From contig NZ_FNEA01000017.1 in assembly GCF_900100045.1 (NCBI RefSeq), positions 1-64,000 on the forward strand: a stretch of 64,000 bases of DNA, given 5' to 3'. Every line of letters begins with the position of its first letter. Position 1 is the stretch's first letter. The translations under genes were made by a program, and so were the position numbers. The DNA comes from Paracoccus denitrificans. Its GTDB lineage: Bacteria; Pseudomonadota; Alphaproteobacteria; Rhodobacterales; Rhodobacteraceae. This document shows, one piece after another, positions 32,691 through 41,552 of this stretch. The notes beneath the pieces were generated by a model. The model was not told where the DNA came from. It made no database searches and saw only the letters and a program-made list of their open reading frames with translations.

Positions 32691-33659
32691 ATGCCCCGAC
32701 CCCTGCACGAACCCGTCGACGCCGCCCTGATCCCGCGCTTTGCCGGGCATTCGACCTTCATGCGCCTGCCGGCGGTCGCCAGCGCCGAGGGGCTGGATGT
32801 CGCCATCCTCGGCATCCCCTGGGACGGCGGCACCACCAACCGCGCCGGTGCCCGCCACGGCCCGCGCGAGGTGCGCAACCAGTCCAGCCTGATGCGCCGC
32901 GTCCATCACGTCACCGGCATCGCCCCCTATGAACGGCTGGCCGTCGCCGATATCGGCGACCTGGTCGTCCAGCCCATCGACCTGATGGCCGCGCTGCGCC
33001 AGATCGAGGACGGCATCGCCCAGGTCTGCGCCAAGGGCGCCCTGCCGCTGAGCGTGGGCGGCGACCACCTGACGACGCTGCCGGTGCTGCGGGCGATCCA
33101 CAAGGCGGACCCCGGGCACGGTCCGCTGGGCCTGGTGCAGTTCGATGCCCATTCCGATACCAACGACAGCTATTTCGGCGACAATCCCTATACCCATGGC
33201 ACGCCCTTCCGACGCGCCATCGAAGAGGGCATCCTGGACCCCAGGCGCATGGTGCAGATCGGCATCCGCGGTTCGGTCTATGCGGCCGACGAGCACCAAT
33301 GGGCCAGGGATCAGGGCGTCCGCATCATCCATATCGAGGAATTCGCTCGACGCGGCCCCGACGACGTGATGGCCGAGGTCCGCGCCCTGATGGGCGATGC
33401 ACCCGCCTATGTCACCTTCGACATCGACGGCATCGACCCTTCGATGGCACCGGGCACCGGCACGCCCGAGATCGGCGGCTTCACCACGCGCGAGGCGCAG
33501 GCGATGCTGCGCGGCCTTGCCGGGCTGAACATCGTCGGCGCCGATGTGGTCGAGGTCTCGCCGCCCTTCGACATCGGCGGCATCACCGCGCTGACCGGCG
33601 CGACGGTGCTTTTCGAACTGCTCTGCGTGCTGGCCGCCGGCCGGGCCGGGCAGGGCTGA
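32691..33659 (+). CDS. Agmatinase/ureohydrolase family protein
   Basis: A 322-aa binuclear manganese ureohydrolase. Metal ligands are all visible: GGDH near residue 122, FDAHSD near 150 and DIDGIDPSMAPGTGTPE near 245. Agmatinase (agmatine to putrescine plus urea) is the common member, but guanidinobutyrase and guanidinopropionase share these motifs, so the substrate is open. MPRP at 32691 is chosen over an upstream frame extension because it gives the normal family length. A strong terminator follows. Confidence 0.85.
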   Translation: MPRPLHEPVDAALIPRFAGHSTFMRLPAVASAEGLDVAILGIPWDGGTTNRAGARHGPREVRNQSSLMRRVHHVTGIAPYERLAVADIGDLVVQPIDLMAALRQIEDGIAQVCAKGALPLSVGGDHLTTLPVLRAIHKADPGHGPLGLVQFDAHSDTNDSYFGDNPYTHGTPFRRAIEEGILDPRRMVQIGIRGSVYAADEHQWARDQGVRIIHIEEFARRGPDDVMAEVRALMGDAPAYVTFDIDGIDPSMAPGTGTPEIGGFTTREAQAMLRGLAGLNIVGADVVEVSPPFDIGGITALTGATVLFELLCVLAAGRAGQG

Positions 33660-33784
33660 CCCCGGCGCGTTTTTTCGCCCGACTGTGCGGCAGCGCACAT
33701 ACGGCCGGCCGGACAGGCGATAGACCGGCGGCACCTTTCAAGGTCATCGAGTATCCTGTTACCCTGTTTTCTGCATTGGCGCCT

Positions 33785-33817
33785 GCCCCGCTCCCTCGCC
33801 GGAGCGGGGCTTTCTCT
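33785..33817 (+). terminator. Intrinsic terminator
   Basis: GCCCCGCTCC (33785-33794) and GGAGCGGGGC (33801-33810) make a perfect 10-bp stem with a 6-nt loop, followed by TTTCTCTT. It ends the agmatinase transcript before the phytase-like gene. Confidence 0.8.
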
Positions 33818-33936
33818 TGTCGGGACGGCCGGGCTGCAGGGCCCGCGAAAAGATGACATGAAACTGTCGGCCCTGCGTTACCGGACCGTTTCATGCCGGC
33901 CGTAGCTTGCGCACGATCCGCATCCCAGGAGTTGCC

Positions 33937-36099
33937 ATGACCGCCCGCCTGCTTTCCGCCGCCTCGATGCTTGCGCTTCTTGCCGGCCCCGCATTGTCCG
34001 AAAGCTTCAACCGCATCGCCTCGTTCCCAGTCACCGCCAACATGGCCGAGGGCGAGGACAGGGACCGCACCTCGTCGGCCGAGATCATCTCGGCTTCGCC
34101 GGACGGCATGACCCTGATCTATACCGACAGCCCCCTGGGCGTGGTCGGGCTGATCGACATCTCCGACCCCCGGGCGCCGAAGCCGCTGGGCAATGTCGCG
34201 CTGAACGGCGAACCGACCACCGCCCATATCATCGGGTCGCGCGCCTTCGTCGGGGTGAACACCTCGGAAAGCCACGCCAACCCCTCGGGCCGGCTTGCCG
34301 TGATCGATCTGGACAGCGCGGCCGAGGTGGCATCCTGCGACCTTGGCGGCCAGCCGGATTCGGTGGCGGTGGCGCATGACGGCAGCTTCCTGGCCGTGGC
34401 GATCGAGAACGAGCGCGACGAGGAAGCGGGCGACGGCGGGCTGCCGCAGATGCCGGCGGGATTCCTGGTCAAGCTGCCCGTTCGGGACGGCACGGCCGAT
34501 TGCGCGGCGCTTGAGCGGATCGAACTGACCGGCCTGGCCGAGATCGCACCCGAGGATCCCGAACCCGAATTCGTGGACATCAACGAGGCGGGCGAGATCG
34601 TCGTCACGCTTCAGGAAAACAACCACATCGCCGTCATCGGCGCCGATGGCAAACTCGCCACGCATTTTTCGGCCGGCGCGGTCGTGCTGGAGAATGTCGA
34701 TACCAGGACCGACGGCAGGCTGGACTTTTCCGGCAAGACCGACCCGATCCCGCGCGAACCCGACGGGGTGAAATGGATCGACACCGATCATTTCGTCACC
34801 GCCAACGAAGGCGACTGGAAGGGCGGCTCGCGCGGCTTCACCATCTGGAACAAGGACGGCACGGTCGTTTACGAATCCGGCGCCACGCTGGAACATGCCA
34901 TCGCCGAGATCGGCCACTATCCCGAGAAACGCTCGAAATCCAAGGGCGTCGAGATCGAAAGCGTCGAATTCGCCCGCTTCGGCGAGACGCCCTATCTGTT
35001 CGTGCTGTCCGAGCGCGCCTCGGTCGTGGCGGTCTATGACCTGACCGACCCGGCAGCGCCGAAACCGACCCAGATCCTGCCCTCGGGCATCTCGCCCGAA
35101 GGGGCGGTCGCCATTCCCGCGCGCAACCTGTTCGTCACCGCAAACGAGGCCGATCTGGGCGAGGACGGCGCAGCACGGGCGCATGTGATGATCTTCGAGC
35201 GCTCGGATGCCGAGCCGGCCTATCCGATGCTGACCTCGGCCGGGGCGGACGCGCCGATCGGCTGGGGCGCGCTTGGCGCGCTGGCCTCGGCCCCCGGGCG
35301 CGACGACCGGCTTTTCGCCGCCTCGGACAGCGTCTATTCGGCCATGCCCTCGATCTACGAGATCGACATCAGCGCCAAGCCGGCCCGGATCGTAAAGCAG
35401 ACCATCGTCACCCGCGGCGGCAATGCGGCACAAAAGCTCGACATCGAGGGGCTGGCCTCGGACGGCGAGGGCGGCTTCTGGCTGGCGAACGAGGGCGATG
35501 CGGCCAAGCTGGTGCCCCATGCCATCCTGCATGTGAACGAGGCGGGCGAGATCACGCAGGAAATCGCGATGCCCGCCGAATTGCTGGCGCATCAGACCCG
35601 CTTCGGCGCCGAAGGCATCGCCAAGGTCGGCAACACGCTTTGGGTCGCGATGCAGCGGGAATGGGGCGACGATCCGCAGGGGCAGGTCAAGCTGCTGGCC
35701 TATGACCTCGACGCCGGGGAATGGGGCGCGGTGCGCTATCCGCTGGAGCCGAAGGGCGAGGGCTGGATGGGCCTGTCGGAGATCGCGGTGAAGGGCGAAC
35801 ACGCCTATGTCATCGAACGCGACAACCTGATCGGCGACAGGGCGGCGGTGAAAAAGATCTTTCGCGTGGCGCTGGCCGACCTGCAACCGGCGGCCTTGGG
35901 GGGCGAGTTGCCGGTCGTCGCCAAGCAAGAGGTGCGCGACCTGATCCCCGAACTGCGCGGGCTGACCAACGGCTATGTGGTGGACAAGGTCGAGGGGCTG
36001 GCCTTCGACGCCCGGGGCGACGCCTGGGTGGTGACCGACAATGACGGCGTGGACGACAGCTCGGGCGAGACGCTGTTCTGGAACCTTGGCGCGCTGTGA
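33937..36099 (+). CDS. Secreted esterase-like-of-phytase family protein
   Basis: A 720-aa exported protein with a signal peptide (LLSAASMLALLAGPALSES). The first half is a beta-propeller-like region (DSPLGVVGLIDISDP, PDSVAVAHDGSFLAVAIENE). The C-terminal third matches the esterase-like activity of phytase domain (PF13449): KLDIEGLASDGEGGFWLANEG, DNLIGDRAAVKKIF and KVEGLAFDARGDAWVVTDNDG. The activity is not firmly established in this family, but phosphate ester use is a common guess. AGGAG precedes the ATG at 33937. Confidence 0.82.
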   Translation: MTARLLSAASMLALLAGPALSESFNRIASFPVTANMAEGEDRDRTSSAEIISASPDGMTLIYTDSPLGVVGLIDISDPRAPKPLGNVALNGEPTTAHIIGSRAFVGVNTSESHANPSGRLAVIDLDSAAEVASCDLGGQPDSVAVAHDGSFLAVAIENERDEEAGDGGLPQMPAGFLVKLPVRDGTADCAALERIELTGLAEIAPEDPEPEFVDINEAGEIVVTLQENNHIAVIGADGKLATHFSAGAVVLENVDTRTDGRLDFSGKTDPIPREPDGVKWIDTDHFVTANEGDWKGGSRGFTIWNKDGTVVYESGATLEHAIAEIGHYPEKRSKSKGVEIESVEFARFGETPYLFVLSERASVVAVYDLTDPAAPKPTQILPSGISPEGAVAIPARNLFVTANEADLGEDGAARAHVMIFERSDAEPAYPMLTSAGADAPIGWGALGALASAPGRDDRLFAASDSVYSAMPSIYEIDISAKPARIVKQTIVTRGGNAAQKLDIEGLASDGEGGFWLANEGDAAKLVPHAILHVNEAGEITQEIAMPAELLAHQTRFGAEGIAKVGNTLWVAMQREWGDDPQGQVKLLAYDLDAGEWGAVRYPLEPKGEGWMGLSEIAVKGEHAYVIERDNLIGDRAAVKKIFRVALADLQPAALGGELPVVAKQEVRDLIPELRGLTNGYVVDKVEGLAFDARGDAWVVTDNDGVDDSSGETLFWNLGAL

Positions 36100-36105
36100 T
36101 GCCAG

Positions 36106-36131
36106 GGGCGGGGCCGTCGCCGGCCCTGCCC
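36106..36131. terminator. Convergent-gene hairpin
   Basis: GGGCGGGGCC (36106-36115) pairs with GGCCCTGCCC (36122-36131) with one G-T pair and a 6-nt loop, between the phytase-like gene and the convergent exonuclease fusion gene (ends 36133). Confidence 0.55.
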
Positions 36132-36132
36132 G

Positions 36133-38253
36133 CTAATACCGCAGCCGGGCGTAATAGGAATGCTCGGCTGCCTCGCGTGCCTGGCCCAACGTGACGACGC
36201 CGCGGGCCTTGAGCAGCGGCAGAAGGCGCAAGAACACCTCGGCCGTCACCAGCGCATCGCTCAGCGCGTTGTGGCGCTGGGTGATCTCGACCCCCAGCCG
36301 CGCAGCGATGGCCTCCAGCGAATGCGAGGGCTCGTGCGGCTGGGCGATGCTGGCCAGAAGCAGCGTGTCCAGCACCGGCTGGTCGAAGCGCAGCCCGGTC
36401 GCCGCCTCTTTCAGTTGCAGGAAGCGCATGTCGAAGGCGACGTTGTGGCCGACCAGAACCGTGTCCGAGGCATAGGCGTGGAATGCCGGCAGCACCTCGG
36501 CGATGCGGGGCTGGCCCTGCACCATCTCGGGATGGATGCCGTGATAGGGGATGGATTCGGGCGGGATCTCGCGGCCGGGATCGACAAGCTGGTCGAAGCG
36601 TTCGCCGCGCAAGAGCTTGCCGTTCAGGATGCGCAGTGCGCCGATCTGGATGATCTCGTCGCCCTGCGCGGGGTTCAGGCCGGTCGTCTCGGTATCGAAG
36701 ACGGTATAGCTCAGCCGCTCCAGCGGCTGGTCGTCCAGCGAGCGACTGGAATCGCTGGCCGCGAACAGGTCGAAATCATAGAATTCCGGCCGCGCCTCCA
36801 GCGCCTCGGCCTCGGGTCCGGCCGCCGCGGTGGGCAACAGGAAGCGAAAGAAGGACAGGCCGGCCGGGCGGTCCTGTTCCAGCCACAATTCGCCGCCATG
36901 CCGCTCGGCGATGTCGCGGGCGGCGCTTTGCACGCCGGTATCGCCACCCGCGGCCGGGGCGGCCGGATCAAGCGGCCAGACCAGATCCAGATGCGCCCAG
37001 CCCGGCGTCGCGGCCGGCGCCAGGCGCAGGGTCAGCGACGGCATGCCCTGCGGCCCCTTCAACTGCCCCGCCAGCGCGCCCAGCGCCTGGATCAGCGAAA
37101 AGCTGTCCAGCCGCAGCCACAGCCCCTCTTCGGCGCTTTCGACCTTGGCCACCCGCCCGGTCTGCGCCAGCACATGCTGCGCCGCGGCCGCCAGAAGGTC
37201 GTCGCCCAGCATCTCTTGCAGGGGCCAGCGGGTCAGGATCTCTTGCGAGGCATCCGCCGTCATCGCCGCCAGCCGCTGGCCCATGGCCGCCACCTCGTCG
37301 CGGACGATGGCATGGAAGCCGTCGCGCTCGGCCGGCTCCAGGTCGGGATAGTCCAGCATGTCCAGCGCCGCGCCCATATTGGCCAGCGAGGCGCGGCTGG
37401 CCTCGGTCAGCTCGGTCAGGCGGCGGTCGCGACGGGATTGGGCGGCATAATCCTGGGTGATGTCGTCCAGAAGCAGGACATAGCCGCTGATCGCGCCGCC
37501 CTGCGACCGCACCGGCGCCAGCACGACATGAAGCAGGCTGCCCGTGGCCGTGGTGGTGACGAATTGCGCCGAAACCGCCGTATCGCCCCGCGCGATATGG
37601 CGGTCCACCGTCTCGCGCGCATGTTCGATCAGGGCGCGGTCGATCACGCCGTGGATCGAGCGGCCCAGCCCGATCGCCTCGGCCCCGCCGGCAAGCTGCC
37701 CGCCCGAGACGCGATGGAACAGGCCGCGCGCATGGTCGTTGTAAAGCAGGATGCGGCCGTCGAGATTGCAGACCACGACGCTTTGGCGCAACTCGGCCAT
37801 CAGCGCGCCAAGCTGGTCGCGTTCCTGCGCCACCTTCTGCTGCGCCTCGGCCACCAGCCGGGCCATGTCGGTGCGCAGGGCCTGGCGCTGATCGGCCAGC
37901 CGGTTCACCGCATCGGCCAGCGCGGCCAGCGCAGGAGGCGAAGCCGCCTCCAGCCGCGGCGCATCGGCATTGTCGGTCAGCAGCCGCGCCGCATCGGCCA
38001 GCCGCGCCGGACCCTCGACATGGCGGGCATGAAGCCGTGCCGCCCACCAGCCCGCCAGCGCCGCCCCGGCCAGCCACCAGCCGAACAGGATCGCGCCGTT
38101 GGCCTGCAGCGCGGGACCAAGCGCCGAGACCAGCCCGGCACCCTGCCCCGCCGGCAGCGAGGCATGGAACAGCACCGCACCGCCAAGCGCCCAGAGCATC
38201 AGCGCCAGCCCCGGTGCGGCGACAGGCAACAGGCGGCGCAGGCCGGGCCTCAT
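36133..38253 (-). CDS. PAS sensor fused to DnaQ-like 3'-5' exonuclease
   Basis: A 706-aa fusion. Residues 1-90 hold two membrane helices and a HAMP-like linker. A PAS domain follows (QSVVVCNLDGRILLYNDHARGL near 155-180), then a degenerate kinase-like region. Residues about 530-706 are a DEDDh exonuclease: FDTETTGLN (ExoI), GHNVAFDMRFL (ExoII) and HNALSDALVTAEVF (ExoIII). No phospho-accepting H-box is evident. The ATG overlaps the receiver gene stop (ATGA), so it is last in the kinase operon. A link between a transporter-kinase and a DnaQ-like exonuclease is seen in CrbS-type clusters; its biochemical role is unclear. Confidence 0.85.
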   Translation of the reverse strand: MRPGLRRLLPVAAPGLALMLWALGGAVLFHASLPAGQGAGLVSALGPALQANGAILFGWWLAGAALAGWWAARLHARHVEGPARLADAARLLTDNADAPRLEAASPPALAALADAVNRLADQRQALRTDMARLVAEAQQKVAQERDQLGALMAELRQSVVVCNLDGRILLYNDHARGLFHRVSGGQLAGGAEAIGLGRSIHGVIDRALIEHARETVDRHIARGDTAVSAQFVTTTATGSLLHVVLAPVRSQGGAISGYVLLLDDITQDYAAQSRRDRRLTELTEASRASLANMGAALDMLDYPDLEPAERDGFHAIVRDEVAAMGQRLAAMTADASQEILTRWPLQEMLGDDLLAAAAQHVLAQTGRVAKVESAEEGLWLRLDSFSLIQALGALAGQLKGPQGMPSLTLRLAPAATPGWAHLDLVWPLDPAAPAAGGDTGVQSAARDIAERHGGELWLEQDRPAGLSFFRFLLPTAAAGPEAEALEARPEFYDFDLFAASDSSRSLDDQPLERLSYTVFDTETTGLNPAQGDEIIQIGALRILNGKLLRGERFDQLVDPGREIPPESIPYHGIHPEMVQGQPRIAEVLPAFHAYASDTVLVGHNVAFDMRFLQLKEAATGLRFDQPVLDTLLLASIAQPHEPSHSLEAIAARLGVEITQRHNALSDALVTAEVFLRLLPLLKARGVVTLGQAREAAEHSYYARLRY

Positions 38254-38615
38254 GCCAGCATCTCGCGGATGCGCACGATCAGGTCGCGGGTCGAAAAAGG
38301 TTTCGTCACATAGGCGTCGGCACCCGCCCCCATGCCGCGGGCGATGTCGGTGTCGCGGCCCTTGGCGGTCAGCATCAGGATGCGGATGCCGGAAAGCTCG
38401 GGATCGGCGCGCACCGCTTCGCAGACCTCGAAGCCGCTCATGCCCGGCATGGCCGCATCCAGAAGCACCAGCCGCGGCCGTTCGCCGCGGATCATCGCCA
38501 GCGCCTGCGTGCCGTCCGGGGCGACCAGCACCTCGTAGCCCTCGCGTTTCAGCATGAAGGACAACGAGACGACGATGTTCGGCTCGTCATCCGCAATCAG
38601 CACCCTATCCGTCAT
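38250..38615 (-). CDS. Stand-alone response regulator receiver
   Basis: A 121-aa CheY-like receiver without output domain: VLIADDEPNIVVSLSFML (acidic pair), phospho-acceptor in LVLLDAAMPGMSGFEV, Thr in MLTAKG and Lys in YVTKPFS. It overlaps the kinase stop by 11 bp and the next gene by 4 bp. With no DNA-binding domain it must act through protein contacts, perhaps with the downstream PAS/exonuclease protein. Confidence 0.88.
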   Translation of the reverse strand: MTDRVLIADDEPNIVVSLSFMLKREGYEVLVAPDGTQALAMIRGERPRLVLLDAAMPGMSGFEVCEAVRADPELSGIRILMLTAKGRDTDIARGMGAGADAYVTKPFSTRDLIVRIREMLA

Positions 38616-41310
38616 CGGACCCTCCCTTGCTGCGAAGCGGCAGGCTGAAGGCGAAGCACGCGCCCTGCCCCGGCTGGCTGTCGAGCCACATCCTGCCCCC
38701 CAGATTAACCACGATCTGCCGGCTGATCGGAAGCCCGAGCCCGGTGCCGGGCGGGCGGTTGCCGGCCTCGCCGCCCTGCCGGAACTTGTCGAAGACGGCG
38801 GCCTGGTCCTCGGGCGCGACGCCGGGGCCGTTGTCGCGCACCGTGACCACCAGTTCGTCACCCCGATGGCGCAGCGCCACCTCGACCCGGCCGCGGCCCT
38901 CGGGGACGAATTTCGCGGCATTCGACAGCAGGTTGACCAGCACCTGCGTCAGCCGGTCGGGATCGGCCAGCACCATCGGCACCTGCTCGGGCAGGTCGGC
39001 CAGCACCTCGGCCCCGCGCTCGCGGAACAGTTCGGCGGTGGACCGCAGGGCCGCCACGATCAGCGCCTTCATGTCCACGTCGGTATTGTGCCATTCCGCC
39101 ATGCCGGATTCGATCTTGGCAAGGTCCAGCACCTGGTTGACCAGCCGGCTCAGCCTTTCGCTTTCCGACAGGATGATGTTCAGGAACTCCTCGCGCTCCT
39201 GGGGCTGGATGTCGGGCGTGTCCAGCATCAACTCGGTCAGCGCCCGGATCGAGGTCAGCGGCGTGCGCAGCTCATGCGTGACCGAGGACATGAAGTCGTC
39301 CTTGAGCTGGTCGAGGCTTTTCAGCTTTTCATTGGCGGCGCGCAGCTCGACCGTGGCCTCTTCCAGTTCACGGGCATAGGTGCGCACCTGCGACGCCTCG
39401 TCGATGATCTCCAGCACGTCGCCCAGGCTCAGCGATTCCTCCTGCGCCGCCGATTCGACCATGACGCGGGCCGAGGCGGTGCCGATGGCGCCGGCGATCT
39501 GGCGCTCGACCCGGTCCACCAGCCGGGCATCGGCGGTCAGGCTGTCCAGCGCGGTCCCGGTCTCGCGCGCGTGGTCGCGAAACAGCGCCTCGGCCCGCGC
39601 CGCGCCCAGGAAGCGGCCCGCCAGCCGGCGCAGATCCTCAAGCCGCGCCCTACCGCGCCAGAAGACCGGCTGCGCCTGCCCCCGCTGGAACACCTCGACG
39701 AACAGTAGCGCCTGGCTGGCCTCGCGCGCCGAGACGCGACCCCTGAGCGACAGGCCGACGTAAAGCCCGATATTGACCATCAGGCTCCAGAACAGCGAAT
39801 GGGTCAGTTCGTCAAAGCCGGTCAGGCCGAACAGGTGCTGCGGTGCCAGGAACGCCAGGCCGAAGGGGCCGTCGAGGAACCCGGCCCCGATCCAGCCCGA
39901 ACGCGCCAGCGACGGCAGCATCAGGGTATAGGCCCAGACCAGCGACCCGCCGAGCAGCCCACCAAGCGCGCCGGCCCGCGTCGCGCCGCGCCAATACATG
40001 CCGCCCAGCAGCGCCGGGGCGAATTGCGCCACCGCGGCAAAGCTGATCAGCCCGATCGAGACCAGCGCATAAGCCTCGCCCGCGATGCGGAAATAAAGAT
40101 AGCCGAGCAGCAGCACCAGAAGGATCGCGGCACGGCGGATGTTCAGCAAGACCCGCGTCAGATCGCCCCCGGTGCGGGCGAAGCGGCCGCTGCTGAGCAG
40201 CGCCGGCATCACCAGGTCGTTGCAGACCATGGTCGAGACCGCGACCGTCTCGACGATGATCATGCCGGTCGCCGCCGAAAGCCCGCCCAGATAGGCCAGC
40301 AGCGCCAGCCACTCCGCCCCCTGCGACAGGGGCAGCGTCAGCACATAACTTTCCGCCCCCGCCCCGCCATCGCCAAAGATCAGCATGCCGCCGATGGCGA
40401 TGGGCAGCACGAAGATGTTGATCAGCAGCAGATAGGCCGGAAACAGCCACGAGGCGCGCAGGATATGCCGTTCGTTCACGCATTCGACCACCATCACCTG
40501 GAACTGGCGCGGCAGCATCAGCACCGAAAGCATGGACAGCAGCGTCAGCGCGAACCATTGCGCGCCCTGAAAGCCCTCGAACCCCTGCCCGCCAAGCCGC
40601 AAGAGGCCGGCGATGTCGGGCTGGGCCTGCGCACGCGCCCAGATGTCGCCCATGCCGCCGAAAAGCCCGTAGGTGACAAAGACGCCGACCGCCAGAAAGG
40701 CCGCAAGCTTGACCGCGGATTCAAAGGCGATGGCGGCGACCATGCCCTCGTGCCGCTCGGACAGGTCGAGGTGCCGGGTGCCGAAGACCACTGCGAAACC
40801 GGCCAGCGACAGCGCCATGTAAAGCGTGCCGTCGCGCCACCAGGCCGCATCGGACTGGCCCAGGCCGCCGGTCAGCGCCTCATAGCCGGCCGAGACCGCC
40901 TTCAGCTGCAAGGCGATATAGGGCAGGATGCCGACCACGGTGATCAGCGTCACCAGCGCCGCCAGCAGCGGGCTTTTGCCATAGCGGCTGGCGATGAAAT
41001 CCGCGATCGAGGTGATGCGGTAGCTGCGCGCGATCCGCACCATCTTGCGCAGCACCAGCCAGGCCAGCAGCATGGCCAGCATCGGCCCCAGATAGATCGG
41101 CAGGAACCACACCCCGCCCGAGGCGGCACGCCCGACGCTGCCGAAATAGGTCCAGGCCGAACAATAGACCGCCCAGGACAGCGCATAGACAAAGCTGCTG
41201 TCGATCAGCGAGCGCCCCTGATCGGCGCGGCGGTCGCCATGCGCCGCCACCGCCACCAACAGCAGCAGATAGCCGAAGGAGACGGCAAGGACGAGGCCGG
41301 GCTGGATCAT
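38605..41310 (-). CDS. Sodium:solute symporter-fused sensor histidine kinase (CrbS/MxtR type)
   Basis: A 901-aa protein. Residues 1 to about 510 are an SSS transporter domain with about 13 helices (SLIDSSFVYALSWAVYCSAW; SYRITSIADFIASRYGKSP). A linker and a coiled-coil follow, then a dimerisation H-box SSVTHELRTPLTS near residue 670 and a HATPase with VLVNLLSNAAKFVPEG, VRDNGPGV and PGTGLGLPIS. Kinases of this build (CrbS, MxtR) sense acetate or other carboxylates and control acetyl-CoA synthetase. Start at 41310 overlaps the small membrane protein gene stop by 4 bp. Confidence 0.9.
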   Translation of the reverse strand: MIQPGLVLAVSFGYLLLLVAVAAHGDRRADQGRSLIDSSFVYALSWAVYCSAWTYFGSVGRAASGGVWFLPIYLGPMLAMLLAWLVLRKMVRIARSYRITSIADFIASRYGKSPLLAALVTLITVVGILPYIALQLKAVSAGYEALTGGLGQSDAAWWRDGTLYMALSLAGFAVVFGTRHLDLSERHEGMVAAIAFESAVKLAAFLAVGVFVTYGLFGGMGDIWARAQAQPDIAGLLRLGGQGFEGFQGAQWFALTLLSMLSVLMLPRQFQVMVVECVNERHILRASWLFPAYLLLINIFVLPIAIGGMLIFGDGGAGAESYVLTLPLSQGAEWLALLAYLGGLSAATGMIIVETVAVSTMVCNDLVMPALLSSGRFARTGGDLTRVLLNIRRAAILLVLLLGYLYFRIAGEAYALVSIGLISFAAVAQFAPALLGGMYWRGATRAGALGGLLGGSLVWAYTLMLPSLARSGWIGAGFLDGPFGLAFLAPQHLFGLTGFDELTHSLFWSLMVNIGLYVGLSLRGRVSAREASQALLFVEVFQRGQAQPVFWRGRARLEDLRRLAGRFLGAARAEALFRDHARETGTALDSLTADARLVDRVERQIAGAIGTASARVMVESAAQEESLSLGDVLEIIDEASQVRTYARELEEATVELRAANEKLKSLDQLKDDFMSSVTHELRTPLTSIRALTELMLDTPDIQPQEREEFLNIILSESERLSRLVNQVLDLAKIESGMAEWHNTDVDMKALIVAALRSTAELFRERGAEVLADLPEQVPMVLADPDRLTQVLVNLLSNAAKFVPEGRGRVEVALRHRGDELVVTVRDNGPGVAPEDQAAVFDKFRQGGEAGNRPPGTGLGLPISRQIVVNLGGRMWLDSQPGQGACFAFSLPLRSKGGSDDG

Positions 41311-41552
41311 CCGTCCCTCTCCTCGTGCTTCTCCGGCTCCTTGCCGCCCCGTCCGCCGCGCGACGCGCTGACCCAGGCCAGCGCCGCGATCAGCCCCACC
41401 CAGATCACGAACAGCGCCACCGGCAGAAGCGGCAGGCCAAGCACCGTCAACGGCTGGTCCCAGATCAGCAGCAAGGGAAAGTTGAACAGCAGGAAACCGG
41501 CGCCGCACAGCGCCAGCAGCACCTGCGCCGATGGTCCGTCGCGCCGCCTCAT
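41307..41552 (-). CDS. Small membrane protein (81 aa) in kinase operon
   Basis: An 81-aa protein with two hydrophobic segments (LLALCGAGFLLFNFPLLLIW and LPLLPVALFVIWVGLIAALA) and a charged C-terminal tail (GGKEPEKHEERDG). It overlaps the nucleotidyltransferase stop by 4 bp and the kinase start by 4 bp, so it is a fixed part of the operon. Small two-helix proteins often sit beside SSS-kinases or symporters, suggesting an accessory subunit. Not in a family I can name. Confidence 0.75.
   Translation of the reverse strand: MRRRDGPSAQVLLALCGAGFLLFNFPLLLIWDQPLTVLGLPLLPVALFVIWVGLIAALAWVSASRGGRGGKEPEKHEERDG

Noticed and set aside
33845..33885. PhoB (Pho) box upstream of the phytase-like gene
   Set aside because: The TGACAT/ACTGTC segments are inverted, not the tandem direct repeats of a Pho box.
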